Under the pieces are notes generated by a model. The model saw nothing but the letters and a program-made list of their open reading frames with translations, was not told the origin of the DNA and did not search any database. A stretch of 64,000 nucleotides of DNA, from assembly GCA_037974665.1 (NCBI GenBank), contig CM075783.1, positions 14,850,762 through 14,914,761 on the forward strand. The letters run 5' to 3'. The number at the start of each line of letters is the position of its first letter. Positions within the stretch are counted from its first letter, which is position 1. The translations under genes were made by a program, and so were the position numbers. The stretch comes from Ehretia macrophylla. Lineage: Eukaryota > Streptophyta > Magnoliopsida > Boraginales > Ehretiaceae. Below, one piece after another: positions 10,858 through 23,112 of the stretch.

Positions 10858-12410
10858 TGTAGCGCCCCGATCCCGTATGGGACTAAGACTTCTATCGATC
10901 TCTCTAATCTCAACCCGATCCCAAACTCGGTCACAATTTTCAAAAATAACGGATATAATCTCCTCTGTATTGGGGACATTCGAAGATCTGTAAACATGCA
11001 TAATTCAAGCATTCTAACATTCAACAACATAAAGCCAATCTTTCAGGCTACCACCAACATACATTCGTCCCTTCCACCAATTCAATAGCAATCAACAATT
11101 CCAAACAACTCCACTTCCTGTTATATGCACTCATATTCAACATACTTGGTTGTAATCAAAATGTAATTCATACTATACAAGTATCGATGCCACTAAACAA
11201 TTAACATATTAGCATGCTATACATTTTAGTCACGAGCTTACAATACTTGACAACCTTGCTACATAAAGACATACTAGACTACACGGTCTCGAAATATATA
11301 CAAGAATGGCTTCAAGAGCCTCAATTACAACGAGTAATCAAATAGACACGGGGGAGTCTATATACAAGATGTACATGCACCACGCGATGGCAATTCACGA
11401 CCCTTCTATGGAGATGAGCCTGAAGTCCCTATAAAATATTAAAGCAAGGGCTGAGCATGCATAACACGTATGCCCAATGAGGGGATAGTCCAAGAAAGGG
11501 TTGTACAATGCAAATAATAGACAACAAATAGGTCAAGGCCAATTAACAGTATCTCGACACATAAGCCATGTAGATGCAATTAATATAGCATGCAGTAACA
11601 AATAACTATAACACACATTGAGAGGTTTCAAGACAAAAAAAATAAATGATTCATTCAAGACGATATACAAGCCATATAACACTTTCAATTCGATATAATG
11701 CTTTCGAATCAATAACAATATAAGATGTTCGATAAACGATAAACCGACAAATCCCCCTTATCTTTCCAATGGGCGTACTCCGGATGTACCCCGATCCTAC
11801 GACCCAACTTTCCAAGGGTAGCATTGTCCCAAGCGAGAAAGCGGACTCCGAGGATAGCAATGTTCCAAGCGAGAGAGGGAATAGGAAACAGTGCTAGAGC
11901 ATACCCAATACCGGCAAGCCCGTTGCTGCCCGACAAGGCCCATCGCAACTGCTCCTGACTATGGTTGCAACCAACAATACGATACAAGACTTGATACGAC
12001 ACAACACTACATGACATGGCACGACACACATATCACGACACTTATCAAATATGACCAACATACATTACAATCAATGCACAATCGAGTACACAAACAATAC
12101 AATTAAGGTAAAACATTAAGTCAGTTAAAATACCAAGAATGATGCAACCCTCACCTTTACCGAGCTCCAAGATACGAGAAATAGCTCAATGGATCAACCT
12201 TATCATGCAATAGAATATATATTTATCACGAGGATTCACATAGTTAACATTTATAACCAATATAACAAAGTTCACATCATATAAGCATTTAACAATGTTC
12301 GGTCTATATATCATTCAACTAAGCAATATAGCCATGAAATGCAATGACAATCAATATAGGAAGCATATGGTGCGACATTTCAAGCCAACACAAGTCTAAT
12401 TCTTACGAAG
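10858..12410 (-). mobile_element. Element F 5' LTR, truncated on its right
   Basis: It starts at TGTAGCGCCCCG next to the primer site and runs right for about 1.55 kb before copia sequence takes over near 12410. It has no coding content. The block CCCTCACCTT at about 12150 (AAGGTGAGGG on the element strand) matches the donor-like block found in the other LTRs. The U3 end is missing. Confidence 0.65.
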
Positions 12411-12429
12411 GAAGATTATGAATTTTTGT

Positions 12430-15240
12430 TAATGACTTGTGTAATATTCGTTATTGTAATGAATATATCGGCAATGCCGTTTTGGTGAACGATCTTTATC
12501 ATCTTGACATGAACAAATGTATGCATATTGATTCTACTTCATCTTTCACTTTAAAACAAAAACGACCAAGAGATAATCAAATCAATCCTAAACAATTATG
12601 GCACTTAAGACTTGGTCATATCAATGATAAAGGATTGCATCTATGGCTCAAAATGAACTCATTGGTTCATTGGGATTTGAGCCCAGCCCTACATGTCAAT
12701 CCTGTATCCTTGGTAAAATGACTAAGTCACCTTTTGATAGACAAGGTGTAAGGGCTACTAAATTGTTAACATTGATACCTAGTGATGTTTGTGGACCATT
12801 TAGAGAAATGGCTCGTAGTGGTTACTACTACTTCATAACTTTTACCGATGATTATTCATGGTATGGTTATGTATACTTAATGAAGCATAAGTCTGAAGCT
12901 TTTGAAAAGTTCAAAGAGTTTAAGGCAGAAGTAGAAAACCAATTAGGAAAAAGTGTTAAAACTCTACAATCTGATCGTGGAAGGGAATACTTGAGTACTG
13001 AGTTTCTTGACTATCTCAAAGGAGTTGGTATAACATCACAAACAATACCATCTGCTACACCACAATTGAATGGGGTATTTGAATGTAGGAATCGTACATT
13101 AATGAATATGGTATAATCTATGATCAATTACACCGATCTTCCCATTTCATTGTGGGGTCATGAACTTTTGACAGCTAGCTACTTGTTGAATAGGGTTCCA
13201 ACTAAAGCTGTTCCTACTACTCCGTATGAGTTATGGGTTGGTAGGAAACCAAGTCTTAATCACATTAAGATTTGGGGATGTCCTGCTTTTGTTAAGAAAC
13301 TTAAGATGGATAAGTTGGAAGTCAGATCTTATAAGGGTTGGTTTGTGGGATATCCTAAGGAAACTAAAGGATATTATTTCTACTTTCCTAGTGATCAAAG
13401 AGTTGTGATCAGCCATAATGCTATCTTTCTTGAAAAAGAGTTTGTTCAAGAAGGTGGTAGCAGGAGAAAAATAAAAATAGAGGAAGGGTCCTCTGAACCA
13501 CAAATAGACCTGAATCAAGATCTTGAACCTATTTAGCAGAATCCAGAACAAGTCGTCACGCAAGTACCTCGTAGATCTGGTAGAATATCCCATTCTCTTG
13601 AACGATATGGGTATCTTCTTGAGGAAGCACAAAAACTATTTGTGGTAGAGGATAACGATCATATTGATGCTCCTACTACTTATGAGGAAGCGATACGTGA
13701 TATCAATTTTGAGAAATAGAAGCAGGCAATGCAAATTGAAATGAACTCTATGTACTCCAATGATGTTTGGACCTTGGTAGACCCGCCTGAAGGAATTGTA
13801 CCTATAGGTTGGAAATGGGTCTTCAAGAGAAAACTTGGTGTTGATGGAAAAGTTGAGACTTTTAAAGCAAGGCTAGTTACAAAAGGTTTTCTTTAGAAAC
13901 AAGGTGTTGACTACGATGAAACATTTTCACCTGTAGCTATGCTTAAGTCCATTCGCATTATGCTTGCTATTGTAGCATACTATGATTAGGATATTTGGTA
14001 GATGGATGTCAAAACTGCGTTCTTGAATGGATATCTAGATAAAGATATCTATATTGAGCAACCTTTGGGTTTTGAATCCAAGGATCATAAAGTATGCAAG
14101 CTTAAAAGATCAATTTATGGCCTTAAACAAGCTACTCGGTCTTGGAACATGCGATTCAATAATGAGATCAAAGAGTTTGGTTTCATAAGGAATGAAGATG
14201 AACAATGTGTTTACAAGAAGGTTAGTGGGAGTGCAACCACTTTTTTGATCTTGTACGTTGATCACATTCTCATTATGGGAAATGACACGGGTCATATGAT
14301 GTCCACGAAAATTTGGTTAAGTAATAAATTCTCCATGAAAGATTTGGGAGAAGCCACTTATATTTTGGGGATTTGTGTCTATAGAGATAGAACGAAAATA
14401 TTAATTGGCTTATCTCAGAGCATGTACATAGAGCGGATCTTGAAGAAATTCAAGATGGAAAGTTCAAAGAAAGATCTATTGCCTATGAGGCACGGTGTAC
14501 ACCTTTCTAAGGAAATGTCTCCTAAAACCGACGAGGAAAGGCAACGTATGGATAAAGTGCCTTATGCTTCCGCGATAGGCAGTCTTATGTATTTTATGCT
14601 ATGTACACGGCCTGATCTTGCTTATGCAGTAAGTATTATAAGCAGATATCAGTCTGATCCAGGTGAAGGACACTGGATTGTTGTAAAACATATCCTGAAG
14701 TACTTGCGAAGAACTAAGGATCTTGTCTTAATTTATGGAGGCGGTGAACTCTGTGTAGACGGATACGCTGATTCAGATTTTCAATCTGATAAAGATGATA
14801 AAAAGTCTACATCTGGGTTTGTCTTTGTATGTAATGGAGGGGCAGTCTGTTGGAAGAGTTCAAAACAGCCGGTAACTACTGATTCCACAACTGAAGCTGA
14901 ATACATCGCTGCATGTAATACTGCAAAAGAAGCAGTTTGGATAAAGAAGTTCTTGATAGAGCTCAAAGTGGTTCCATCCATTGAGTTACCGATACCGTTG
15001 TATTGCGATAACAATGGGGCTATTGCACAAGCCAATGAACCAAGATCTCACCAAAAATCCAAACATAATGAAATGAGGTTTCATATTATTCGAGAGATTA
15101 TGGCTCGAAAAGATATTAGTTTGTAGAAAGTTCCTACATTGGATAATGTAGCTGACCCACTCACCAAGCCTATGAGTCAGTCGCAGTTAGATTATCATCT
15201 TGAGAAGATGGGTATGCGATACCATAGTATGATATGCTAA
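12430..15240 (+). pseudogene. copia pol remnant: integrase, reverse transcriptase, RNase H
   Basis: The pre-integrase zinc region shows LWHLRLGH and CQSCILGKMTKSPF (12590-12730). The integrase core follows to about 13120 (FTDDYSW, SDRGREY). The copia-typical integrase tail GYYFYFPSDQRVV lies near 13360-13420. Reverse transcriptase includes WKWVFKRKLG (near 13810), MDVKTAFLNGYLDKDIYIEQP (near 14003) and the catalytic-box region YVDHIL near 14255. RNase H shows STSGFVF, CWKSSKQ and STTEAEYIAA (14800-14930). These enzymes would copy element RNA into DNA and insert it into the genome. The region is broken and is a fossil. Confidence 0.85.
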
Positions 15241-15264
15241 TTCTATATAATGTAACATTAGTGC

Positions 15265-15274
15265 AAGTGGGAGA
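15265..15274 (+). other. Polypurine tract of copia element G
   Basis: AAGTGGGAGA stands directly before the LTR start at 15276, as usual for plant copia elements. Confidence 0.7.
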
Positions 15275-15275
15275 T

Positions 15276-16558
15276 TGTTAGAGATATGCCCTAATACAGT
15301 ATAGTTAGATGGCCTATGTAGGTCATTTTGATGTAAATATATGTTTTATTAATGGAATTTTGAGTCGAACCAATGGACTTAATCATATCATGGTCTTTAT
15401 TCAATCGAGACATATTGCACGTTAATTCGCGACTGTAAATAGATTCACAAGAGATTGACTTCATTATTGTATATATTGTCTTGATATGTTACTAGACGTC
15501 ACTCTAGAACGTGAGGGTATTCCGAGAATGACGGGGACATTTTCAGAATAGATTAAAAGGTTATAATAGTCCCTCATTACTATACGGTGGTGAATCTAGA
15601 AAGTCACACACGTTCAAGTATCATGAATAGAGTTTCAATAATGAGCTTACAATAAGTTTAGAAACATTAAGGAGTTAACGTTGTTATTTTTTGTCATTAA
15701 GTAGTAATGCACCAAAAGTGTAATTATTGAAAGTATTGGGGTCAAAGTATAAATATGAAAAGTTAGTTTCCAATAAATTAATCTAATATTGATTAGGATT
15801 AGTTTAATTATAATCTATGGCTAAGATTTATTCTTGTTTAAATCTATGGCTAGGATTTGGCAAGATTAAGTGGAAAATTCCATAATTTTCCATGATCACC
15901 TACAACCTAATAAACAAATATATTACACAAGACACTAAGTTGCATAGTAGACATAAATGCATGGAAAGTTACAATTTCATGGCACAAGGTTGTCTTGAAA
16001 GCTTGAATGCAGTGAAGACTACATATGCATCAAACACAAGACTGCATAGAGATAATATATGCATAGAAAGCAAGAAGAAAAAATCAGAATTTTTTAACAC
16101 AACTCAAGAGATCAAAATCTGAAATTTTTCTCTTTATTTTCTCTCTCAATTTCAGCCAAGGCAAGCTTGCTTGGCTAGGCTTGTTCTCTTGCTTTCTAAA
16201 CTTGTGTAAGCTCATATTTCCATCCAAATAGCTAGTACATACATTTGGTTTGTGGAGGAGAAACTATTGGATGCTTGTGTGGACAAACTAGTTCTTTTGC
16301 AAGGTGTGAAAGGCTTGTCATCATTCTTATGGTGCTTCTTCATCTTCTTGGTTGAATCTTCAAGAGGTATACTTTGATAACTTTTGTTCATTCATATATA
16401 TGGTTATATATGCAGTATATATGTTTATTACATAGACTAGACATAAGGTATTATGGTGAATACAAATGTCATGATGTTGAAATTTTTTGAAATCATGGTT
16501 TTGCTTCCACCTAGCTCATTATGTATATTGTGATTCACTTCTTGCTATGGTCCTTTCA
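15276..16558 (+). mobile_element. Copia element G 3' LTR
   Basis: It starts with TGTTAGAGATATGCCC after the polypurine tract. The right border near 16558 is set by the resumption of gypsy reverse-transcriptase sequence (ACTTAATGCAGAGGG, matched in H2 near 19351). Length is about 1.28 kb. Inverted relatives of this LTR occur at 53033-53559 and in 53760-56986. Confidence 0.7.
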
Positions 16559-18525
16559 CTTAATGCAGAGGGTCTTTCAACCTTATCTTGATCAATTTGT
16601 CGTAATCTTTATTGATGACATTTCAGTATACTCTAAGGATGAGGCTGCACAGGAACGACATTTGAAGATTATGCTACAGACTTTGCAAGAAAACAAGCTT
16701 TTTGCTAAATTCAGCAAGTGCGAATTCTGGTTGAATCAAATATCTTTTCTAGGCCATATCATTTCACATCAAGGAGTTTCAGCAGACCTAACTAAGATTG
16801 AAATTGTTTCATCCTGGAAGAGACCTGAAACCCTATCAGACATCTGCAGATTTTTGGAATTGGCAGGTTACTATCGGAGGTTTGTCAAGGACTTTACCAA
16901 AATTTATGGGCCTTTGACCCAGTTGACTCGAAAGAAAATTGGCTACATATGGGATGCTAAATGTGAATCTAGTTTCCAAGAACTGAAAAGGAGACTAACT
17001 ACAGCTCCTATACTTGCTTTACCTAAAGGTACGAAAAACTTTGTTGTCTATAGTGATGCGTCTAAAGAAGGTTTGGGTTGTGTTTTAATGTAGAATGGTA
17101 AGGTGATTGCCTATGCTTCTAGAAAGTTGAAACCATATGAAGTCAATTACCCTACACATGATCTTGAGTTAGCTGCAGTCGTGTTTGCTTTGAAAAAGTA
17201 GCGTCATTACTTATGGGGTATCAGATTTGAAATTTTTACTGACCACAAAAGCCTCAAGCCGAAAGGCTACTATTGCAAGTATAATTATCAAGGATTAGGT
17301 GACTTTGGAAGAATTTTGCTTGTGGAATCCAGAAACTACTGCAACTGGGATTCGATTTACTAGCTTGCAAATTCAATCTAGATTGTTAACACATATTAGG
17401 GAGGCTCAGAAGACTAATCCTCGGACCTTGAAAATCCAAGAAAAAGCAAAAGGGGGAGAGTCGGAGTTTAAGTTACATGCAGATGGTATCTTTAGATTCA
17501 GGGACATAGTATGTGTTCTTGGTGATCCGACTTTGAAGAATAAGATTTTGTCTGAGGCATATAATTCAAGATATACAATTCTCTCGGGCAGTACTAAAAT
17601 GTACAGAGATCTGAAATAACACTTCTGGTAGAACAATATGAAGAGGGAGATTGTTGGGTATGTATCCAGGTGTTTAACTTGCCAGAGGGTTAATGTTGAG
17701 CATCAGAGGCCAGCCGGGCTTCTGCAACCGTTGTCGATTCTGCAATAGAAATAGGTACAGATAACAATGAGCCTTGTGACACATTTTCCAATATCTCTAA
17801 GAGGGTGTGATTCTGTTTGGGTCGTCGTGGACCGATTGACTAAAGTTTCACATTTTATTTCTGTGAACAAGCAGGATAACCTGGATAAACTAGCTGAACT
17901 TTACATTGCTAACATTCTGAGACTCCATGGTGTACCAAAGAGTATAGTGTCAGATAGAGATCCCAGATTCAGTTCTCATTTTTGGCAAAAGTTACAGTCG
18001 GCCATGGGGACTAAATTGAGCTTCAGTACTACATACCATCCACAAACTGATGGCCAGTTTGAGAGAACTATCAGGATCTTGGAAGACATGGTTCGGGCAT
18101 GTGTGTTGGACTTTGGGAAGAACTGGGATAAATTTCCTTTAGCGGAGTTCGCCTACAATAATAGTTACCAATCTACTATAGGTATGGTTCCCTTCGAGGC
18201 ATTGTATGGTTGTAAATGCAGATCCCCAATGTATTGGGAAAAGGTTGGAGAGATGAGAACATTTGATCCAACCGTGTTACCTGAGATGATTAAGATAGTA
18301 GATAATGTTCACCTTATTTGCCAACGTATGCTTACTGCTCAAAGTCGTCAGAAGTGTTATGCTGATAAGCACCGTCAGGATCTCGAGTTTGCTTTGGGTG
18401 ATCAAGTATTCCTTAAGATTTCTCCGTGAAAGTGCTTGATTCGGCATGGTAAGAGTGGTTAGTCCCAGGTATGTAGGTCCATTTGAGATCACTGAAAAGG
18501 TGGGTCCCTTAGCTTACCAGTTAGC
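16559..18525 (+). pseudogene. H1: Ty3/gypsy pol remnant (RT C-part, RNase H, integrase)
   Basis: This begins inside reverse transcriptase at the catalytic-box region (FVVIFIDDI, near 16590). RNase H follows ([11 protein letters not shown] near 17050), then the integrase zinc region near 17560-17700 and the integrase core near 17770-18100 ([19 protein letters not shown]). The early C-terminal part of integrase runs to about 18525, where protease sequence of H2 starts without LTR or gag between them. H1 and H2 are close relatives and probably tandem remains joined by a deletion. The left end is copia element G. Several breaks; fossil. Confidence 0.8.
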
Positions 18526-21500
18526 TTTGCAAATCTTGTGATATATGCATTGAGGACCGTAAATTTCCTGCTGATTTAATCATACTGCCTTTTCGTGACT
18601 TCAAAATCATATTGGGAATAGACTGGTTAGGGAAATACTATACACAGTTGGACTGTAGAACAAAAATTGTTTACCTTCAGATTCCTGACCTACCAGTGCT
18701 TGAGATTGTTGGGAACCGCAGGGCTGCTAGGTCGCCCCTTTTATTATCAATCAAGGCTTCCAAATTGATGAATAAGGGCTGTGAAGCTTACCTAGCTTAT
18801 CTAATCAATCAACCTACTAATAAGTTGAATTTGAACGAGGTTCCAATTGTTAAGGACTTCCCTGGTGTATTTCCCAAGGAATTACCGGGTTTACCACCGG
18901 ACAGGGAGATTGAGTTTGTGATTGACCTAATACGGGCACTGCGCCAGTTTCTAGAACTCCTTATAGAATGGCAACTGCTGAACTTCAGGAATTGAAAATT
19001 CAGCTTCAGAGCTTGCTTGAGAAAGGGTCTATACAACCTAGTTCTTCACCGTGGGGTGCGCCTGTGTTATTTTTGAGAAAGAAAGACGGCACGCTACGGT
19101 TATGCATCGACTACAGGGGACTTAATCAAGTTATGATTAAGAACAAATACCCATTGCCATTGATTGAAGAATTGTTTGACCAACTGTAGGGTATGAGTGT
19201 GTACTCGAATTTTGACTTGAGGCAGTGTTATTATCAACTTAGGATTCAGAGTGATGATGTACCTAAAACAGCTATCAGGACTAGATATGGTCACTATGAA
19301 TTTCTTGTGTTACCATTTGGGTTGACGAATGCACCGACCGCATTCATGGACTTAATGCAGAGGGTCTTTCGACCTTATCTTGATCAATTTGTCGTAATCT
19401 TTATTGACGACATTTTAGTATACTCTAAGGATAAGGCTGAACATGAACGACATTTGAAGATTATGCTACAAACTTTGCAAGAAAACAAGCTTTTTGCTAA
19501 ATTCAGCAAGTGCGAATTCTGGTTGATTCAAATATCTTTTCTGGGCTATATCATTTCACATCAAGGAGTTTCAGTAGACCAGCTAAGATTGAAGTTGTTT
19601 CATCCTGGAAGAGACCTAAAACCGTGTCAGAGATCTGCAGATTTTTAGGATTGGCAGGTTACTATCGGAGGTTTGTCAAGGACTTTCCCAAAATTTCTGG
19701 GCCTTTGACCCAGTTGACTAGAAAGAAAATTGGCTACATATGGGATGCTAAATGTGAATCTAGTTTCCAAGAACTGAAAAGGAGACTAACTACAGCTCCT
19801 ATACTAGTTTTACCTGAAGGTACATAAAACTTTGTTGTCTACAGTGATGTGTCTAAAGAAGGTTTGGGCTGTGTTTTAATGCAGAATGGTAAGATGATTG
19901 CCTATGCTTCTAGAAAGTTGAAACCATATGAAGTCAATTACCCTACACATGATCTTGAGTTAGCTGCAGTTGTGTTTGCTTTGGAAAAGTGGTGTCATTA
20001 CTCGTGGGGTAGCAAATTTGAAATTTTTATTGACCACAAAAGCCTCAAGCTGAAAGGCTACTGTTGCAAGTCTAATTATCAAGGATTAGGAGACTTTGGA
20101 AGAAATTTGCTTGTGGAAGTCAGAAACTACTGCAATAGGGATTCGATTTACTAGCTTACAAATTCAATCTGGATTGTTAACAGAAATCAGGGAGGCTCGG
20201 AAGACTGATCCTTAGATCTTGAAAATCCAAGAAAAAGCAAAAGGGGAGAATTGGAGTTTAAAATTACATGCAGATGTGATCTTCAGATTTAGGGACAGAG
20301 TGTGTGTTCTTAGTGATCCGACTTTGAAGAATGAGATTCTATCCGAGGCACATAATTCAAGATATACAATTCACCCAGGAAGTACTAAAATATACACAGA
20401 TATGAAATAACACTTCTGGTGGAACAATGTAAAGAGGGAGATTGCTGGGTATATGTAACGCCCCAACTCGACCCCACCTATAATCAGTCAGGACGCAACG
20501 GAATTTCAGTAGTATAACGACAGTAATACGGACGTCGGGACTCTAAACCAACCCTTTAGAACTTTATACAACCAACTCCACAAATCATCGATCAACTCCA
20601 CAACCAAGTTATCAACATACAACTCAACCATATTATACATTAAACATTCTTTCAATAATTTATCCATAGTTATACGCCTCCGTTGTAACATCGTACATTG
20701 GCTATAATATATACTTGCAAAATAGATTATAAACTAATCTTGCAACCTAATCATGTTCAAAAGAAAGGCTACTAAACTAGCAATATACATAAGTCTTATA
20801 ATTGAGTAAGTTATACAATATAACATATTACAACAACTAAGACAAACTCATGGCAACGACTCCGGCACATAAGACTCGTCCACATAAAGCACATTCTCAG
20901 CTTCTTAAGGCACGTACCCGAAATCCTGTTCAGTATCACCTGTATGCATATAACGATTGAGAGTGAGCTTATATAAAATAAGCCCAGTGAGGATTCAATA
21001 GATCTCTTAACAGTATTTACTATACTCCTTAGAAATCATCCTTTGAGCAGTAAACACATAATAAACATCAATAATAATATAAGCACAACAATAATAATAA
21101 TAACCAATCAATAAGGATACTCTAGTTGGTGTAGCTCCAAACGCCATCACGATCTCAACCATCTTCTTATAACTCCCCATTACTCACGCGCCCAAGGTAC
21201 CTCACTAGCCCCTCCCTCCATGGCACCTCCGCCCATGCGAGCTGGGGGTAGCCTATGATAGTCATGCCATTATCAACCCGACAGCCCAATACTGCTTGAG
21301 AGGTGGCACATACATACCAAGACTCATGACAATAATAATAATCATTCATATCATAGGAGGACAACAAAGTAGGTTGCCTATCTCTCGGCTTCATCAATAA
21401 TCAATCAATTAACATCATGTCAATAACATAACATCAATTAATAACTCAACAACTAAGTTAGATGACAAAGTAGGTCATCCAACTTAACATCCATTTAACC

Positions 21501-23112
21501 ACTCAACCAAACCCGTATCTAACCAACAACAACCCATGATTCAACCACTCAAACAACTAAAGACATTATTTCAACATTTAAAGAAAGACAACTCAAACTT
21601 CTAAAAGTCATAACTTATATTCTACTAATCCGATAACCTCCAAACCAGTTTTCATCACTCACCCACTCAAGAAACAATAGAAACCCCCTCGGAAACCAGC
21701 CATAATCCATCTAAAACAAGCCCAACAATCCTAAAACCTCAATGCACCATGGCTGAATTTTTCGGACTTTCACCACGACATCACAATCAAAATTTCGGCA
21801 TTACAACATTACTATCATGTATTTAACAAACTTTTAGAAGCTAACATCAATCAATTCCAACCATCGTAACAATCTAACATTTTTTGCTCAATTTAACATT
21901 TCAAAAGCTAAAAATTCAATTATATGAATTGACACAAAAATAGCATTTTGAGATCTAGAATTTTTCTCTCAGCTTTGATGTTATTTGATGCAAGAAAGGT
22001 GTGCAATGAGTGCCCAACAAGCAAAAACAAACTTTGGTTCAAGATTATTGGCTTAATATTGCAAGTTCTAAGAGAAAATTTGAGCAAAAATAAAGCAAAA
22101 ATGGTCTTAGGAGTTTCGGCCATGTGTATGTGTGTTTGTGGTGTTTGAGCTTTTGTTTTATGAGTTATTTTAGTTATATTAGGCATATATAAGCAAAGTC
22201 AACAAAAATAATAAAAGGTCAAAGGTGAACAATTAGTATTTTCTTTGTCTTTAATTATTTTTTAGTCTTTTAATTCTATTTCTTGACTATTTTGCTCACC
22301 AACATGCAATTAACTCCTAGACTAGTTTAAGTAGTATATTTTTAGTTGACAAGGAGTTTCACATGCAAAAACTTTCACCCAACTCGGTTAAAAACTCGAT
22401 TTTTTCAAAAGAAGGTGTAAAAACCCTTTTAAAGTCCTAAGCCGATTTAAAATCCATTTTGATCAAACACATGTCTATTAATATCCGAGAGCTAGGTTTT
22501 CAAGGGTTAAAAAGACCAATTTCAAAATTATAGTGAACGTGTTTCAAAAATACTATTCATAAAAACCGACAATAAAATTTCTGATGTCAATTTTGATGAA
22601 AATTTCATGAATGCACACAGAGCATGTAATAGGAATATAAATGACAGAATTAGCGCATTCTAACTCATATAACACATAAACAGGTCAAATCACACAAATC
22701 TAGGCAAAGATGAAATCTGGGGTCTCACAGTATGTATCCAAGTGTTTAACTTGCCAGAGGGTTAAAGTTGAGCATCAGAGGCCAGCCGGGCTTCTGCAAC
22801 CATTGTCGATTCTGCAATAGAAATGCGTACATATAACAATGGACCTTGTGGCTAATTTTCCAAGATCTCCAAGAGGGTGTGATTCTGTTTGGGTCGTCGT
22901 GGACCGATTGACTAAGGTTTCACATTTTATTTCTGTGAACAAGCAGGATAGCCTGGATAAACTAGCTGAACTTTGCATTGCTATCATTGTGAGACTCCAT
23001 GGTGTACCAAAGAGTATAGTGTCAGATAGAGATCCCAGATTCACTTCTCGTTTTTGGCAAAAGTTACAGTCGGCCATGGGGACTAAATTGAGCTTCAGTA
23101 CTACATAACATT
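18526..23112 (+). pseudogene. H2: Ty3/gypsy protease-RT-RNase H-integrase remnant, split by solo LTR L1
   Basis: The order is: the C-terminal part of the protease region (ILGIDWLGKY near 18615), the linker KELPGLPPDREIEFV (near 18880), reverse transcriptase ([12 protein letters not shown] near 19100; FIDDILVYS near 19410), RNase H ([10 protein letters not shown] near 19855) and the start of the integrase zinc region to 20453. After solo LTR L1, the rest of the zinc region and the integrase core continue at 22730-23112. There the sequence is cut by the 3' LTR of element C. Residues match the Tekay/Del-like pattern of element A but are diverged. Many breaks; fossil. gag, LTRs and the 3' end are not present. 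Confidence 0.8.
20454..22729 (-). mobile_element. Solo LTR L1 (Ty3/gypsy), inserted in H2 integrase
   Basis: A 2.28-kb LTR in minus orientation runs between TGTAACGCCCC and GGGGTCTCACA in plus reading. It is flanked by GTATA (20449-20453) and GTATG (22730-22734), a 4/5 match to a target duplication. The uninterrupted sequence is seen in H1 near 17655. There is no interior, so two LTRs probably recombined and left one. It is diverged from the A/B-type LTRs and therefore older. Confidence 0.85.

Larger units (their letters stand above)
1342..12410 (-). mobile_element. Element F: noncoding Ty3/gypsy-type LTR element, split by element E
   Basis: F reads right to left. Its 5' LTR is 10858 to about 12410, its primer site 10844-10855, its interior 10857-9533 plus 2153-2029, and its polypurine tract touches the 3' LTR remnant 1342-2028. 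Element E with its target duplication separates the two halves. No gag or pol domain is visible, so F looks non-autonomous. Both LTRs are incomplete: the left one is cut by the sequence ending near 1341, the right one by copia element G. The pairing of the two LTRs rests on orientation, on the flanking primer site and polypurine tract, and on one similar stretch (near 1465-1500 and 12128-12165). Old. Confidence 0.6.
12410..16558 (+). mobile_element. Element G: 5'-truncated Ty1/copia element
   Basis: Copia-order domains run left to right: the pre-integrase/HHCC region, integrase core, reverse transcriptase and RNase H, then a polypurine tract and a 3' LTR. The 5' LTR, primer site, gag and most of protease are missing; the left border abuts the F LTR. 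The right end (CA at about 16558) abuts gypsy pol sequence of H1. The coding region is broken at about half a dozen places. With one LTR the age cannot be estimated, but the decay suggests it is old. The lineage within copia was not determined. Confidence 0.8.
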
